A DNA stretch of 64,000 nt from Varroa destructor. Lineage: Eukaryota > Arthropoda > Arachnida > Mesostigmata > Varroidae. Below are positions 44,086 to 56,223 of the stretch, piece by piece (the first letter of the stretch is position 1; the number at the start of each line of letters is the position of its first letter). The position numbers and the translations under genes were made by a program. The notes under the pieces are model-generated. The model was given only the letters and a program-made list of their open reading frames with translations. It was not told where the DNA came from and did not search any database. The stretch covers positions 19,443,126 to 19,507,125 of the forward strand of contig NW_019211455.1 in assembly GCF_002443255.2 (NCBI RefSeq), in the 5' to 3' direction.

Positions 44086-46125
44086 ATTGTTTTTTAAATC
44101 GGTTTCAACTCCACCAATTGTGTTCATTTCTGCTTATCTTTCGATCTCACTAGTCCTGAAATTCATTCTCTCAAAATCCATATTTTCTGTAAACAAGATG
44201 TTAACGTTCATTAGCCAGTTGTTTTCGAAAATTTCTACTTTTGTCATATTTCGCCGTGCGTTACTCTCTTCAGAACCTAAATATATTACTAAGGTCAACG
44301 CTGGGTCTTAGCCTGACTTAGCTGACCAGCCTATTAACATCTAAGCCGTCTACATGGTCAGGCAACAAGCTATATAACTTTTGGCTTCGGAATAACGATA
44401 CAGCTGGGTCGCAAGAAGCATTACTGTTCAGTAAAGCAAGCATTGTGCCACAACGAGTCGGAATTTGCGACACAGCTTTTAGTTAGCTCTCAGGATTGCT
44501 TCAACACTATCTCGGCGATGTTATATAGAAATTGGTGCACGCCCATAGCACGTGTACAGCTTCGTCGAAATATTCGTTGCTATGAGCTGTAAGAAAGCCT
44601 AACTGATCCAGATAGATACTTCAGTTAGCAGCGACTCAAGTTCTGACTTTGTCTATATCAAACACGCCACACGCCCTTGTTTGATGATGACGGCTTTCAT
44701 CGTACTTCCGTGTGTTCCATCTCGAACGCCGGTAGTTGTTCGCACTTGGTACTTCTATTTACTGGTACTTCCATTCCGGTAGCAGCCCGCATACGATAGC
44801 CACTCTCTTGGCGTATCATTCTGTCGACGCAGAACAGAACAGCTTGAAAAGATTTTATCTCGGTCAACAGAAAATGTGTCACAACAAATTCAGCTACAAC
44901 AGAGCAATGCTTATAACGTTGGCGATTGAGGCGATGATGCCTCGCGTATTTGGCAAAATATATACACGGGAACAATTTATATCGGGAACAAACTGTCAGT
45001 AACTTCCACCATTTGTACGTAAAGCCTAATACATCGAGCACAGAATATCGTATCATTTTGTATGTGCTTTGAGATAGTACTCAGGAATGCTTCTTACCTA
45101 CTAGTGGCGCATCTATCAGACGGCGTCTGCAATAAGTCGTCTGAAAAATGCCCTCGACTGCATCTGGTAGTGCAAGCTGGTCTCTTTATAGTATAACTAG
45201 TATATTTACAGCAGACGCTTAGAAGCCTACAAGAGATATAGGATGGACGGGAAACGCATCAACGATGCGAAGGGACAACACTATTGCAATTTGAGTGACT
45301 TCTCCAGTCTGTCAAATTTGGCAGTGTTGATGCGTGGTCCGCGCATTTTTATTGTTAAAATCTATGTACCATATGGGGCACTTGAGCAAAAAGTCTATCG
45401 CGTTCACAGTCCCCAGACCCTCAGATGTTACGGGAAAGATCGAAACTGCAATGGCCACACTGGTTGTGCTGAGTGGTGACGACGTCGCTACTGTCGAAGC
45501 CGTCATTCGGTACGAGTTCCTGTAGATATCCCTCTACGATGCTACTAACTCATGATTCAGGCAATACGAACAAAGACGACATTGCCAGTAGTCAAGCGGC
45601 GAGCCACTGAGCCAGCAATATCCAGTCCAAAAAAAAGGATTTGATCGGACAGAACACAAAGAAGGAACAGCGAGGATACAAACGAAATTGGCTGATGTCT
45701 TTTCGTTGTCTGTATTCGGCCGGCAGTTGTTGAGCAATTGGACTAACAGCCGCTTGGATCCTTCCATTTCGTAACCGATCTGAACTGCTTTTGCTTTGGC
45801 GTATTACCTACAGAACGAGCCGGCATCGTCGTTTACGATTGCAATTTCGTGAGTTGAAAAAGGCCGTTCACTGATTCTCCTTCGCTAAACCAGACGATCA
45901 CCGCCTGAAAGTCTAGCTTGGAATACAGCCCCTGCCAGTCTCTAAGGCTCAGTTTCTAGCAGGATATCAGTGCAGGACGCCATCGTCTCTAGCCGTAACC
46001 ACGATAATTTTTTGGGCACCTCCTTCTTCGCTACTATGTAATGGATGCGTATTTCAGCGAACAGCGTTTTACACACAGCTCAAACGTTTGACATTGGCCG
46101 CTTCGCCGCCTGGCAACTGTCAAGT

Positions 46126-46170
46126 ATGGCTGCGTGTGTCTTAAATATGGTCTAATATGGCTGCATGTGT
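46126..46170 (+). repeat. Imperfect 14-base direct repeat
   Basis: ATGGCTGCGTGTGT at 46126-46139 recurs as ATGGCTGCATGTGT at 46157-46170, with one difference. An extra ATATGG lies between the copies, so this looks like a small local duplication. Confidence 0.6.
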
Positions 46171-47089
46171 ATTACTTATACCATATAGTGAGCACCAGCT
46201 GAGCGCCAGTAGGGAAACGATACTTTGGCGTCCAGCAATCTCTTCCGATTCTTGCCCTGTTTCCGTCTTCTACCGCGGCGCAAACGCTAGACGGTGCCGA
46301 ATAGAATGCAGCTATTGGTTGCGTCTATTTCCGTTCCATTAGATATTGGTAGGTATGTGGCCTCTGTCGTCATCTCTCTACATCAGCAATCTAAAATCAA
46401 CCTTTTCACGAAGCTAACCTCGCATTCCACTTTCTCACTCGTGCGTCGATTTGCGGTATCATCACCGTGAAAACGTATACGAGGTGCGGAGTGATTGGAT
46501 ATCGCTGGTATGCATATTACTACCACTATGGCGTAAGCTAGGTGTTCACTAGAAGCTGCTTCCAAGCGGGCTAGCGTCGTTCCTCAAGTAAACTGTTTTT
46601 TATTACTAATGAATTATATATAAGTACACATCTACTTATTGACTCAGTTTGGCCAATGCTTTTACACGTATAGGAAAGGACCTAGTGTCACTTCCAATAA
46701 TCTATAATGCAAGCGCGATGATAAACGAGGTTAGTGTTATGCAGTCTGTCGTCTCCGTCACGACTGATTACAATAATAACTGTTCATCGTCCTAAGAGTT
46801 CCAATTAAACAAAAAAAAAGCCACTATATATCTCATTACGACCTGATGAACCTTATTATTGTCTTATTAAGCAAAACTTAACCAAATTAATTTTGATCCT
46901 TTGCTAGATTCGCTTTCTGATTTTACTTGTAGTTGGGTTTTTTTCTATGGACCTGCTTTATCCGTCATAATTATATATATTTATTTTTATTATTATATTT
47001 GTTTTCTTCGTGCCCCACTCCCACAATCGTTGTATGCTATACCTACCCTACGAGGCCTTTCGCGTTCCAGCAACCCCCGAGAACAAACG

Positions 47090-47265
47090 AGTATAGTTCT
47101 TCTTCCTCGTGTCTCTACTCTCCATCGTATTGCCTTTTGCCTTTATCGACCGCCTCTTCTTGCGCCATATTCCTTTATTCTTTTCTCTATCAGCCTCTTC
47201 CTATATTCGGCTGCTCAGTCTCACTCGGGCCATCACCCTCTTCTTCCATAATCCAAGTGAACACT
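47090..47265 (+). other. Pyrimidine-rich strand-asymmetric tract
   Basis: The + strand is dominated by C and T with many TCTTC and CTCTT runs. This explains the longest open frame in the window, 46933-47571 with 212 codons, which starts at TTG, is rich in Ser, Leu, Tyr and Pro, and has no recognisable domain. The tract lies about 0.8 kb upstream of the first neuroligin exon seen. Confidence 0.6.
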
Positions 47266-48048
47266 CCGCCCATCAATAGATATTTGCCGATATTAAGTGT
47301 CCACAAAATCGAATTAAACTATAGAATTCTACAAGTAGTACGTCAATCCAGAGCTACATCTAGTCACTCGCCTGGTCGCCCGATAGCTACAGACTGTCCG
47401 AGCGCCATCAACAAACGCGCCAGCGGCGTTATCACAGCTGTTATCGTTATCCGCATCATCGTCATTGTTATTTTGGTCTCTCTTGAATGTTTGCTTACAC
47501 GTGTGTCTGTTCAGATACTGACAATGGCAGAGAGAAGGAGAGAAGCCGGAGTGAAAGGTGCTGGCCGGTAGGACTCAGTGGGGTGTTCGGAGATGTTACA
47601 TAATATTGACGGAACCAAATTACCACTGTAGTGACGGACAACGAAGCCTCGCTAGACTATTTCGAGTCTTTTATTTTATAAAAAGACGTAATCGTAGTAA
47701 TACGTGTAATCGTAGATAGTGATAACTGTAGATTCTGATCGGGTAGTAGAACACGGTGACAAGATGATGAAAACAGAAGACTCGATTAAAAACAATACCT
47801 AACAATTCTTTGTTGTTTCATATTGTTCTGTTGTTGTTGACGTTCTTCTTGCCAATATCGCTGCCGCATGCCGTTGCTGGGTATGTCGGGTGCCATCCTC
47901 TTGTACTGTGGCGCTGACGCTATTTCTGTCCTGTTCTTTTACTCTACTTGTGGGGTGGGATCCCGTACGCGTTCATCGCATCTACGTCCGACCCCTGTTT
48001 AACTATTGGTCCGCCTTCGCTACTTGTTTGGGTTCGGGCTGGTCACAG

Positions 48049-48198
48049 TGGCTCGAAGCAACGTTAAGCTGCCGGTGGTGATGTTCATCCATGGCGGAGA
48101 TTATGATTGGGGGAGCGGGAGCGCCTTCGATGGGACGCTGCTGGCGTCTTACGCAAACATCGTCTTCGTTACCATCAACTTCCGGCTGGGGATTCTAG
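48049..48198 (+). CDS. Nlg: Neuroligin internal exon (oxyanion-loop region)
   Basis: This exon encodes about 50 residues of the cholinesterase-like ectodomain of a neuroligin, a postsynaptic adhesion receptor for neurexin. The translation includes KLPVVMFIHGGDYDW, the central beta strand and HGG loop that form the oxyanion region in active esterases, then DGTLLASYANIVFVTINFRL, a hallmark of neuroligins and carboxylesterases. The donor is a strong GTAAGT after the first base of a Gly codon, so the intron is phase 1. I chose the acceptor CACAG ending at 48048 because it follows a T/C/G-rich stretch. Alternative AGs end at 48058 and 48068, and the reading frame is closed by a stop at 48000-48002, so the exon must start between 48003 and about 48069. 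The 5' boundary is therefore uncertain by up to 20 bases, while the 3' boundary is firm. The exon that should precede it, encoding the EDCLYLN-type motif, was not found. Confidence 0.9.
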
Positions 48199-49205
48199 GT
48201 AAGTACGGAATGAGTCAGAACTGAACCTGAAGATGCACGCGTCTTCGAAGAAACATGCACAACAATATATACCTATACACTAACGTGGGAAACAAACATT
48301 TAATAGTAGTAACATATGTATGTGCATAATGTGTGCGAAACGATGACATAGAACATGCTTATGACCATAAAAAATCCTTTGCCCATAGTGCAATTTTCTA
48401 CCGCTAAACTATCTTAATTATCAATATCTTCATCTATATAATAATTGGCCGCAAGCAAGATTATCCAAATTAGGAATTGTTCTGCAGTCGGCTTCGTTAA
48501 AACATAGAAGTTTACTTTTATTATTACTAATCATCAACAACGGAAGGTTAGAGTATAGTAAATGCAAGCACATTAGTTAGAATTGTATACAATCGATTTT
48601 CTTCAATTTCAATTTACGCCCCATTTCCGCAATACCCTAACGCCTAGATACTTACGTTTAGACTATTTAAATAAGAAAATATTACCACCCGTGGGTAGCG
48701 AACCTTAAAAAGACTTCGTACAAAATACCGTAGACACAGTCACCCAATTGGTCTCGTACTTAGTTCATTCGAGCACATACCTGTCGTGTAAGTAACTTAA
48801 GCGAGAGGTGCTGCCATCTTCCGGGAAATCAGTTTTCATATAAGATCGATTAACCAAGCAATGGAAATACATCAGGTAGACCTATAAAAATGGGGCTTTC
48901 AGTTTTTTTAATAAATGAGCTTTTGCTCAATGCGGCGTATGTAATGTTGATAGTGGTAGACCTTAGCTACATATCGATCGGGTAACGTTTAACCATTACT
49001 TCTCGACTGAACTAGTCACCCATACACTTGACTCGCAGCAGCTTCCATAACTGATCCTAATTTCTCCCAGATAAAACTAAATGTGGATATAGTATGCTTT
49101 GTAATTAGTGTAAAGTGATAATTGCTTTTGTCCATACGCATTCTACATACTAATTATATAATTTTCTCATTATTTCCAAAGCTTATTGGCCGGATGGGCC
49201 AGGTC

Positions 49206-49222
49206 TTGTTGTTGTTGTTGTT
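49206..49222. repeat. (TTG)5 microsatellite
   Basis: Trinucleotide run within the 8 kb neuroligin intron. Confidence 0.9.
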
Positions 49223-50942
49223 TATGCGCACGCGCCGTCTCGATTCAATGTTCTAGATAACAGAATATATCGTTTAATATCCAAATGCGGACCACTTTTT
49301 GCAGATCTCAATTCGAAAACTAGTCATGGTATGGCTTTTAATGAACTCAATAGAACACTAATTGCCCATTGTATCGCGAAATAGACGATCTTTGGTGCCG
49401 CCATAGAGTGAATAACTTACATTGGTTTTGTGGAATCTAAATGATTTGGTTGCATCGGTCCGATATTATCTATGTGATTATCTCTTATAGTACTCTTGAA
49501 AATAGCGATAGTTCTAGTAGACATTGCATGGACGGACGGTATTGAATCCTAGTGGTTTCCTCCGATGCTGCCAGTATCGCATGTTCACAACAACATACCA
49601 CAAACATATTGGGCAATGTATGCATACATGCTACACTATTATGCATTCTTATGAGGGTTTGTTTTTATGGGCCACGTTTCTACAGCGTTTCTTTCCACTC
49701 CTAAATAAAATGTGCGCCCCCATTTCGTTGTTGTTGCGTCCCTATCGCTGCAAATCTAGCTTCTCTTTTATTCAAAGTAGGCAACTGAAATGCTCAGAAA
49801 GAGAGGCTTTAATGCTTCGAACGAAAACGTCACTCATACATCCATCGAATAGTTGTTGGACCGGCTTTCATGTTGGGGCATCCCGTTCATTCATGATCTC
49901 GTATCGAAAAAGGGGTGGGATGGGAAAACAGCCTAGCGAATTTCGCCGCCATAGCCTTAGCCGGTTTTGCAGACATACTTCACTCGCGAATATACTTCAC
50001 TTAATAATCATTAAAATAGTAGTCGTATTAATTAAGTGAAAAATATACGTTGTTCCACATCCTCTTTCCTTGGAAGCCGCGTTCCGTTCAAAAGCCACTT
50101 GATTATTATAATGTTAGGTGCACATAGACCGCTGTAAATACGTAAGCCATTCTAGCAACGTGGATAAAAAGCAATGCTCATTTAAACAGTTAGCCCGCCT
50201 GTTTGTTGCCATGAGAAACGTTGATTCAATAGGCAGTGACAGACACACATAAAATCCAGTATATATAAACTATGTACAGTACAGGTTTGTGGACATAGCG
50301 TGTTTGTAAACAAACACAGAAAACGGTGAACAAAGTTAGAGTAACATAGAACCAGCCACAATTTCAAAACTTAAGTGCCGTATGATGTCAAGACAGCCCA
50401 CGCAGTCATCAGACAGCCATAAAAACGTGCTCATGCATTGCAAAATCAATTCTCACTGCACTATATGCATCTTTGTATGTGGCTGGACTTCAAGTTGGCA
50501 ACAACTCTATCTTCGTTACCCTTTACGAAGAGCTTTAATCCTAAGAGCTAGATACGCCAGCGGCTGACCGAAAAATCGCTTTTTGCTTTGCCACTTTTAC
50601 GTGCAAGTATACTCTTGTAATCAGCTAACGAGTTACATGTATGTATATATGTATACACACCCATACAGGTTAAAGCACCTGAACGTATTTGAACGAAACT
50701 TTACGAAACTAAACCTTGACGCACGGCTAGTATTGAAAGTTACTTGCAGACTGAAGAAGGACTATTTTGAAAACCGTTAGTGAATGATTTAGATTCGTAA
50801 CTGAAGCTGTATTGCATTGAATGCTAGTGGGACTAACACTTCCCACATATGTGAGAAAAAAAATTGTTGAAATAGTCGGTCTTAATCAAACACAATCTTA
50901 AAAACGAATCATAAAAGAAGTCTCAATTCATGCGCCGTATTT

Positions 50943-50965
50943 TATATACATATATATATACACAT
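50943..50965. repeat. TA/CA-rich simple repeat
   Basis: Interrupted TA run with CA interruptions within the 8 kb intron. Confidence 0.8.
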
Positions 50966-51242
50966 GATATGTTTGTCTATTACAGGTCTTTTCAAGAGCG
51001 TTCTTCGCTATATCAACTGGTAGATACTGCCGCGAGAGAGAGAAAAGTGCAGGCATCGCTATTTTTTCCTCAGCTAGTGCTTGGCTTCAATAGCGATTAC
51101 CGGCGCAGGCTTCAGTTGAGGAGTGTCTCCGACAAGACATCGAAAAGAGCACATCATTTAGAACTTACATACTTAACTGTTCGTCATTACACATATACGT
51201 TTGTTAGATGTACGCTTTTACTTTACTATTGTGCAAGATCAC

Positions 51243-51260
51243 CATCATCATCATCATCAT
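51243..51260. repeat. (CAT)6 microsatellite
   Basis: Six perfect CAT units within the 8 kb intron. Confidence 0.95.
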
Positions 51261-53599
51261 ATATCCTCTAAAGTTATAGAGTGTTTGCCCACTCGTCCCC
51301 GTTAGATGCCTTCGTCTATTAGCTGTTCTCAGGGGAGTTTGAAGCCGAGAAACAAGCTCACCTTAGGGACTGTTTATTTTCGACATCCGCGTATGGACTT
51401 GCCGCTTTTTAAATTGGCAAATTTGAAAGCATTGTTAGCGGCATCAGCAACAGCGAGACTAGCCGATTTCATCTTGATTATGACTGTTATTTTTCTTTTC
51501 GCATATGCTATTATATCTTGTAATAATAATGATGCCCTGTTTGCCTTTGTGAGAAGGGAGAGATTGGCGGAGAGATCTTTCAATTTTCTCGTCTCTGCAC
51601 ACTAATGATACATTCACATGTCCTGCTACTGCCAAAAACCAGAAGGTCTTAGTCACATGGCAGTCAACACTGTTCCGTTTGGGCTTCTGGGTACTGAGTA
51701 CAGGACGTCGACCCCTAACTACCTGGCTATTGGCATGGAACAACATGGTCTACACAGTATTTCACAGGAATTGACTACAGTCAAGAATGTCGCGCATAGA
51801 GGCGAGTAAGAGGTAAACAAAGGGTGGAGAAGGCACACGGCCTAGTCTACCCCTCGTACAGAGTCGTAGTAGGAATACAAAGCAGGAAAAGAAAAGATAT
51901 CAGATTTGCAAAGCGGCGGTTGTGATTTTGCTTCTAACATTACTTGATAATACGGTCGCATATAGTGCTCCGGTCAAACCTGTATTGTGTCCCACTGCGA
52001 CCTGTCTTGGCCCTCGCCGTGATCATAAGGGCGTAGTATATTAGGCTATAGTATGCATAGCATAGGGGTCATCCTCTCAGGCAGGATGAAAATGGCAGTG
52101 GGAGAAGTACCCAATCTCTGTTTTACAACAGTTTCTAAGGTCTTGGCGGCTGTCGCATACAAGTATGACTACAAACCACACCAAGAGGGGATATGACATT
52201 CTGCAGATGCAACGACAGCTCGTTCGCCCGAATCCCTCCTGAACCAGACGACTGTTACCCTACCACCTTTCCGCCCTTGAGCGCTTGGCCGTACAAGGAT
52301 ATGGATCGCAGGAAAGTGCAAGCGGCTTCTTTGCACCTCAACAATCCCAATTCAGGTCTAATGGTGTTCATTTTTTCAAAGAAAGGAAAAGAGCGAAACA
52401 GGAGAGCCGTTGAAGGAGTTCCTTGTCATCACGGGTTATTGTAACTCGACAAGCTAGGAGGCGAAACTCTGTATCCCATAGGACACTATACCTCTCGACA
52501 GTAGTATGCGTTGTGATGAACATGTTCTTTCGGATTGAGAAATATAAGCTTACGCCGCATGACCTCCGTCACGTAATGAGTGTTGCCTTTTGGCCAGAAC
52601 TCTATAAGATTTCCATGGTGCAACGGCAAGAGCAGGAATAGTGCAAAATGTAAAATCAGGCCATAGAAGTTCGGATATGAAAGAAATTAAGAACGGCGAC
52701 TGGTATGCTGATAACCAACGGCATCTAACGGTTTTATTTCATGTCCTTTTTTTTATAGCGTCAACTTGGTTTTTCCTTGACTCTGCTGCTTTCCCTTTGT
52801 TTGCCCATCGGCAGGGGTATTAAGGGAGCAGAAAGTAAAAAAAAATGTATGCATGAGTGTTTTCTTGAGCGCAAATGTGTATCCTTGATAGGAAGATCAG
52901 ACTCGAACATTTACCCATAATAGTTGAACAGGCTGTTACAATTCATATGCAGCGGAGGTGTCCAGGTTTTGCCTGACAGAGCTGGTGGCGTCGTCTTTAC
53001 GAACTTTTTTGGGACGGAACGCGTCTGGGGGAAGTTTCGTTGAAGGCAAATTTTGCACGTCCTAACACTTTGGCTTGGAGGTCGGCTTTGAATTTCCCCT
53101 TCTCCTACAATCTTGCCGGGATTTCAGCTATACCTCGACTGTTCTCGTGGCTACTGTCTTCTATGTCAGTGAGCTTTATTGATCTTTGGTCTGACGCTTC
53201 TTCCAGCTACGTTTTGCAGCTGAAAAGTGGCATTCAGACCAGTCACATGTCATGCATATATCTCTCTATATATCAGTAAAGCTCCGTGCCTGTTGATTTA
53301 TTTGTCTATTCGGTCTAAATTTACCCTTTGAAACGGTCGGATTGGGCTAATTTTTAATGGTCACTAGGGTTTTATTCCGGAACAGGCTGCACAATACAAA
53401 GCTACTTAGATGAACACTTTTCATCCCGGAAAAGTTTATTCTTTTATTTTATAGAGCGTAGTGCTAAACTGGGCAAATCACTCGTTTTGTGCACTTATAT
53501 TTTCTACAAGAATCCCTTATACGCGTCTATAAGATAGATATGGGGGTCGTAGAGACTGTGCGGGTCATATTTTAGTTGAATTTTCTAGTGGAAAAATGG

Positions 53600-54395
53600 T
53601 AGACGAATTTCTTTATGGAGATCTATGTGTGGAGGGTCATTTTTCACACCAATCGAAAATCCTCGCCGAGTTGAATCGAAATTCAATACCTGTATATTCA
53701 GATCTCAGTTTTAACATTGAACGACGGAAGCTATCTATATAACACGATGTTCAATGTAAAAGGGTTTTTTGACGCCAGTCAGTAGATATCAACAAGTTGA
53801 GTAAAAACGGAATCTAAAATGGATATTTTAATACGAAAATGACCAAAAAGATTCATCTCCTCACGTAACTAATCTAATGAACGAATTTCTAATAAAGGTC
53901 AACTGAAAAGTTGTAGCGGCTGATTTGGCAAACATTTTTTGACCAATTTAAAAAAATATATATTTCAAAAGATTTTCTAATGGAAATAGCACGTAGTTGA
54001 AAACGTTCTTTTTTTTCAACGAAGTACCACTTTCTTGAGGTCGATTCCTTCAATAGATCTTAACGAGCTGAGTAAAAATGCATTATATCTTCCCACAGGA
54101 ATCTATATTCTTCTAATATATTTTTGTGCATAAAGAAAACCACATAACTATGCGTCTTGTCTTAAAAACGCTTTGGGATGAAAATTTCTCCTATCGAAAT
54201 CTACGTCAGAGAGATATTTCTTGGCGCCGATCGAAAAATATCGATGAGTTGGAGCGAAACGCAGTACTACATCAGTTTTCGGACTGAAAATCCTATTTAA
54301 AAGGTGGAAACCTAACATGGTATTCTATGTACAGAAGGTTTTTCCCTGACGCCAATCGACAAACTTCGATGATTTGAATAAATACATGCAATATA
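53600..54395 (+). repeat. Diverged AT-rich tandem repeat in intron
   Basis: At least five related copies of one motif can be aligned by eye. The core resembles TTTTTGACGCCAATCGA, a short AT stretch, then TCGATGAGTTGAGTAAAAA and an AT-rich tail. Core copies lie at about 53635-53692, 53761-53815, 54031-54090, 54213-54275 and 54334-54392, with a more decayed one near 53925-53965. The flank before the core, resembling GGAAATCTATGT followed by AGAAGG, also recurs ahead of copies 1, 2, 4 and 5. Spacing is about 120 bases for adjacent pairs and larger elsewhere, so units have been lost or stretched. This fits an old minisatellite or satellite fragment, or repeated pieces of a dead transposon. No terminal repeats or coding frame were seen. 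Confidence 0.65.
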
Positions 54396-55078
54396 CACAT
54401 ACCCATACACAAAACTGATGTTTGTGGATGAAAATTGTCGAAACCCTATTGGGCACATAGTTATGCCTATGTAACAATGTTTTTAAGAATGTTTTTTAAG
54501 TGATTTTCTAATAAATGTTAATTGAAAAGCAAAATGGAAGGCCGATCTTCGTACGAATTCGTCATTTAATATTTTTTATAGAAAAATGCTGAACAAATGT
54601 ACGTAAATATCTATTGAAAAAAAAATAAAAGTATAAAAAATCTTCGAAACATCCCAGAAACAGAGCCATTAGAATAGCGAAGCTATTATTAAATTAGATC
54701 ATTATGAAATGTTCATTACATCTTCAATTAGCCTAGTATGTGCAAGTATTTTATATAAAAAAAAAAGAAAGAAAAAAGAACCTATTTATTAATGACGACT
54801 TACATAGCAATGCACAAAACAAAAAAGATCGATCGCATATATCAATACCGTGTATATATTTCTTTAAAAAAATGTATTAGTAATCGTTACGAAGAAAAGG
54901 AAAACTGAAAAGTTTTAAGTTTTGGCAGCGTTTAGTATATAAAGCTAATTATAATTTTATAGAATTTGTGTAATTATTTCTTAGTAAAAAAAAATCGAAA
55001 TTCAGTATGTCCAAGTGATTTTTCAGGAGCAGAATTAATAAATTAGCTGATTTTATTAATGGCAAGACCGAATAAAGG

Positions 55079-55132
55079 TCGACGGGGGAGAGGGCCGACT
55101 CTCTCCCCGCGGGGGTCGGCCGACGGCCTATT
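55079..55132. repeat. GC-rich self-complementary patch
   Basis: This patch of about 50 bases is very GC-rich within AT-rich intron DNA. It contains GGGGAGAG (55085-55092) and its complement CTCTCCCC (55101-55108). It also contains GGCCGAC followed by GTCGGCC, so two alternative hairpins could compete. Its origin is unknown. Confidence 0.6.
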
Positions 55133-55174
55133 CTATTCACGTGCGTTCCGGAAAGAAGCCGATTAACCAATAGT

Positions 55175-55189
55175 AAAAAAAAAAAAAAA
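55175..55189. repeat. A15 homopolymer
   Basis: Fifteen consecutive A, about 40 bases after the GC-rich patch. Confidence 0.9.
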
Positions 55190-56223
55190 CGGTGATCACG
55201 TCGTAGAAGTGTATCGAAAATCTAGATATCACGAGCGAGACAAATCTGGAGTTGGTTGGTTGGGCCCCTGGGCGAACATATTAGAACAGGGTAGAGGATT
55301 CGGATAGGTGAAGCAACGGAATAGTCAATCTATAGTTTTCGTTAGCCTAAGCGAACGAATCGAATTAATCAAGACAGTCAACACAAAATAGGTGCGAGAC
55401 GAAGGCTGTGGTTCCGTCTAGTATTCACGATATTTCCAGCCTAATACGGAACCGCTGGCGGAGCAATACTACCGCTGTTCCGACGTTCCGTTCCAGTATT
55501 CGTTATTTTTATTGTCCACAATATACGTTGAACTCTTACATTGCAAATAAAATGAAATTAAGCGTCTGTGGCTTTTAAGAAACCATGTTTTTAGAAAAAA
55601 AAAAGAGCTAGAGAGCTCGGTAGCTAAAGAAATAACTTGAAACATTTTAAGTGCAAGCTGACCGCTAAATGTTCTTGTGAATAATCTATCGTATCTAATA
55701 GGTCGTGTATCGCATACCAATTCTAGCCCATATAAAATAAAGTAATTATCACTCTACTGCGTTATAACGCGTACCACCTAGCTGACGTTAGCCTTGCTCC
55801 GTACATCGACGTCTCTAAGTACTCAGTGAAACGTACACGAACCCCAATTTTTTCTAAACACTTTTCTCGTGGGTTGATTGAAATTGCATAAGGTACATAC
55901 GTCTATAACAATATGGTTGCGTAATGGAAGTCTCTAATTTCAAAAAGAATATACTGAAATTAAAGTTTGACGGCAACAGTATGCTATGTTATGACACGTG
56001 GTGTGTCGCAAACGTTTCATAACTGGTAGTGCCGGATATACGTGTGGTCGAGACACGGATTGTGAAAGCACTGCTTTAATGCCTAAATCCATTGAACCAG
56101 AATTAACTAGCCTAGCATAGCCTTGTAGTAACTGACTAGCGGCTTCCTAACACAGACGAAACGAGTTTTTAGACGTTATGTTATATGCGGCCCTAACACA
56201 TATTTATTTTGTTCTGTTTCTAG

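Larger units (their letters stand above)
44086..48048. other. Upstream flank or intron 5' of first seen neuroligin exon
   Basis: The preceding neuroligin exon, expected to encode an EDCLYLNIYVP-type segment, was sought here and not found. The nearest resemblance, KIYVPYG encoded at about 45358-45378, lacks the conserved residues before it. A pyrimidine-rich tract at 47.1-47.3 kb is the main compositional feature. Confidence 0.55.
48199..56223 (+). other. Neuroligin intron, 8.0 kb, phase 1
   Basis: GTAAGT to TTTCTAG. I found no coding exon inside it. It becomes strongly AT-rich from about 53.3 to 55.0 kb, where it contains a diverged tandem repeat and poly-A or poly-T tracts, and then a short GC-rich patch near 55.1 kb. 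A (TTG)5 run lies at 49206-49222, a (TA)-rich tract at 50943-50965 and a (CAT)6 run at 51243-51260. Open frames such as 49524-50039 (+, 171 codons) show no recognisable domain and are at chance length. Confidence 0.85.

Noticed and set aside
45334..45400. KIYVPYG segment as a candidate for the missing neuroligin NIYVP exon
   Set aside because: The conserved EDCLYL residues before it are absent and the following sequence does not match the family.
46933..47571. Longest open frame (212 codons, +)
   Set aside because: It starts at TTG rather than ATG, is low-complexity because of the pyrimidine-rich tract, and has no recognisable domain.
47890..48081. Signal-peptide-like frame overlapping the first neuroligin exon
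   Set aside because: It starts at GTG and runs in a different frame from the neuroligin exon, so it cannot supply its N-terminus without a further splice.
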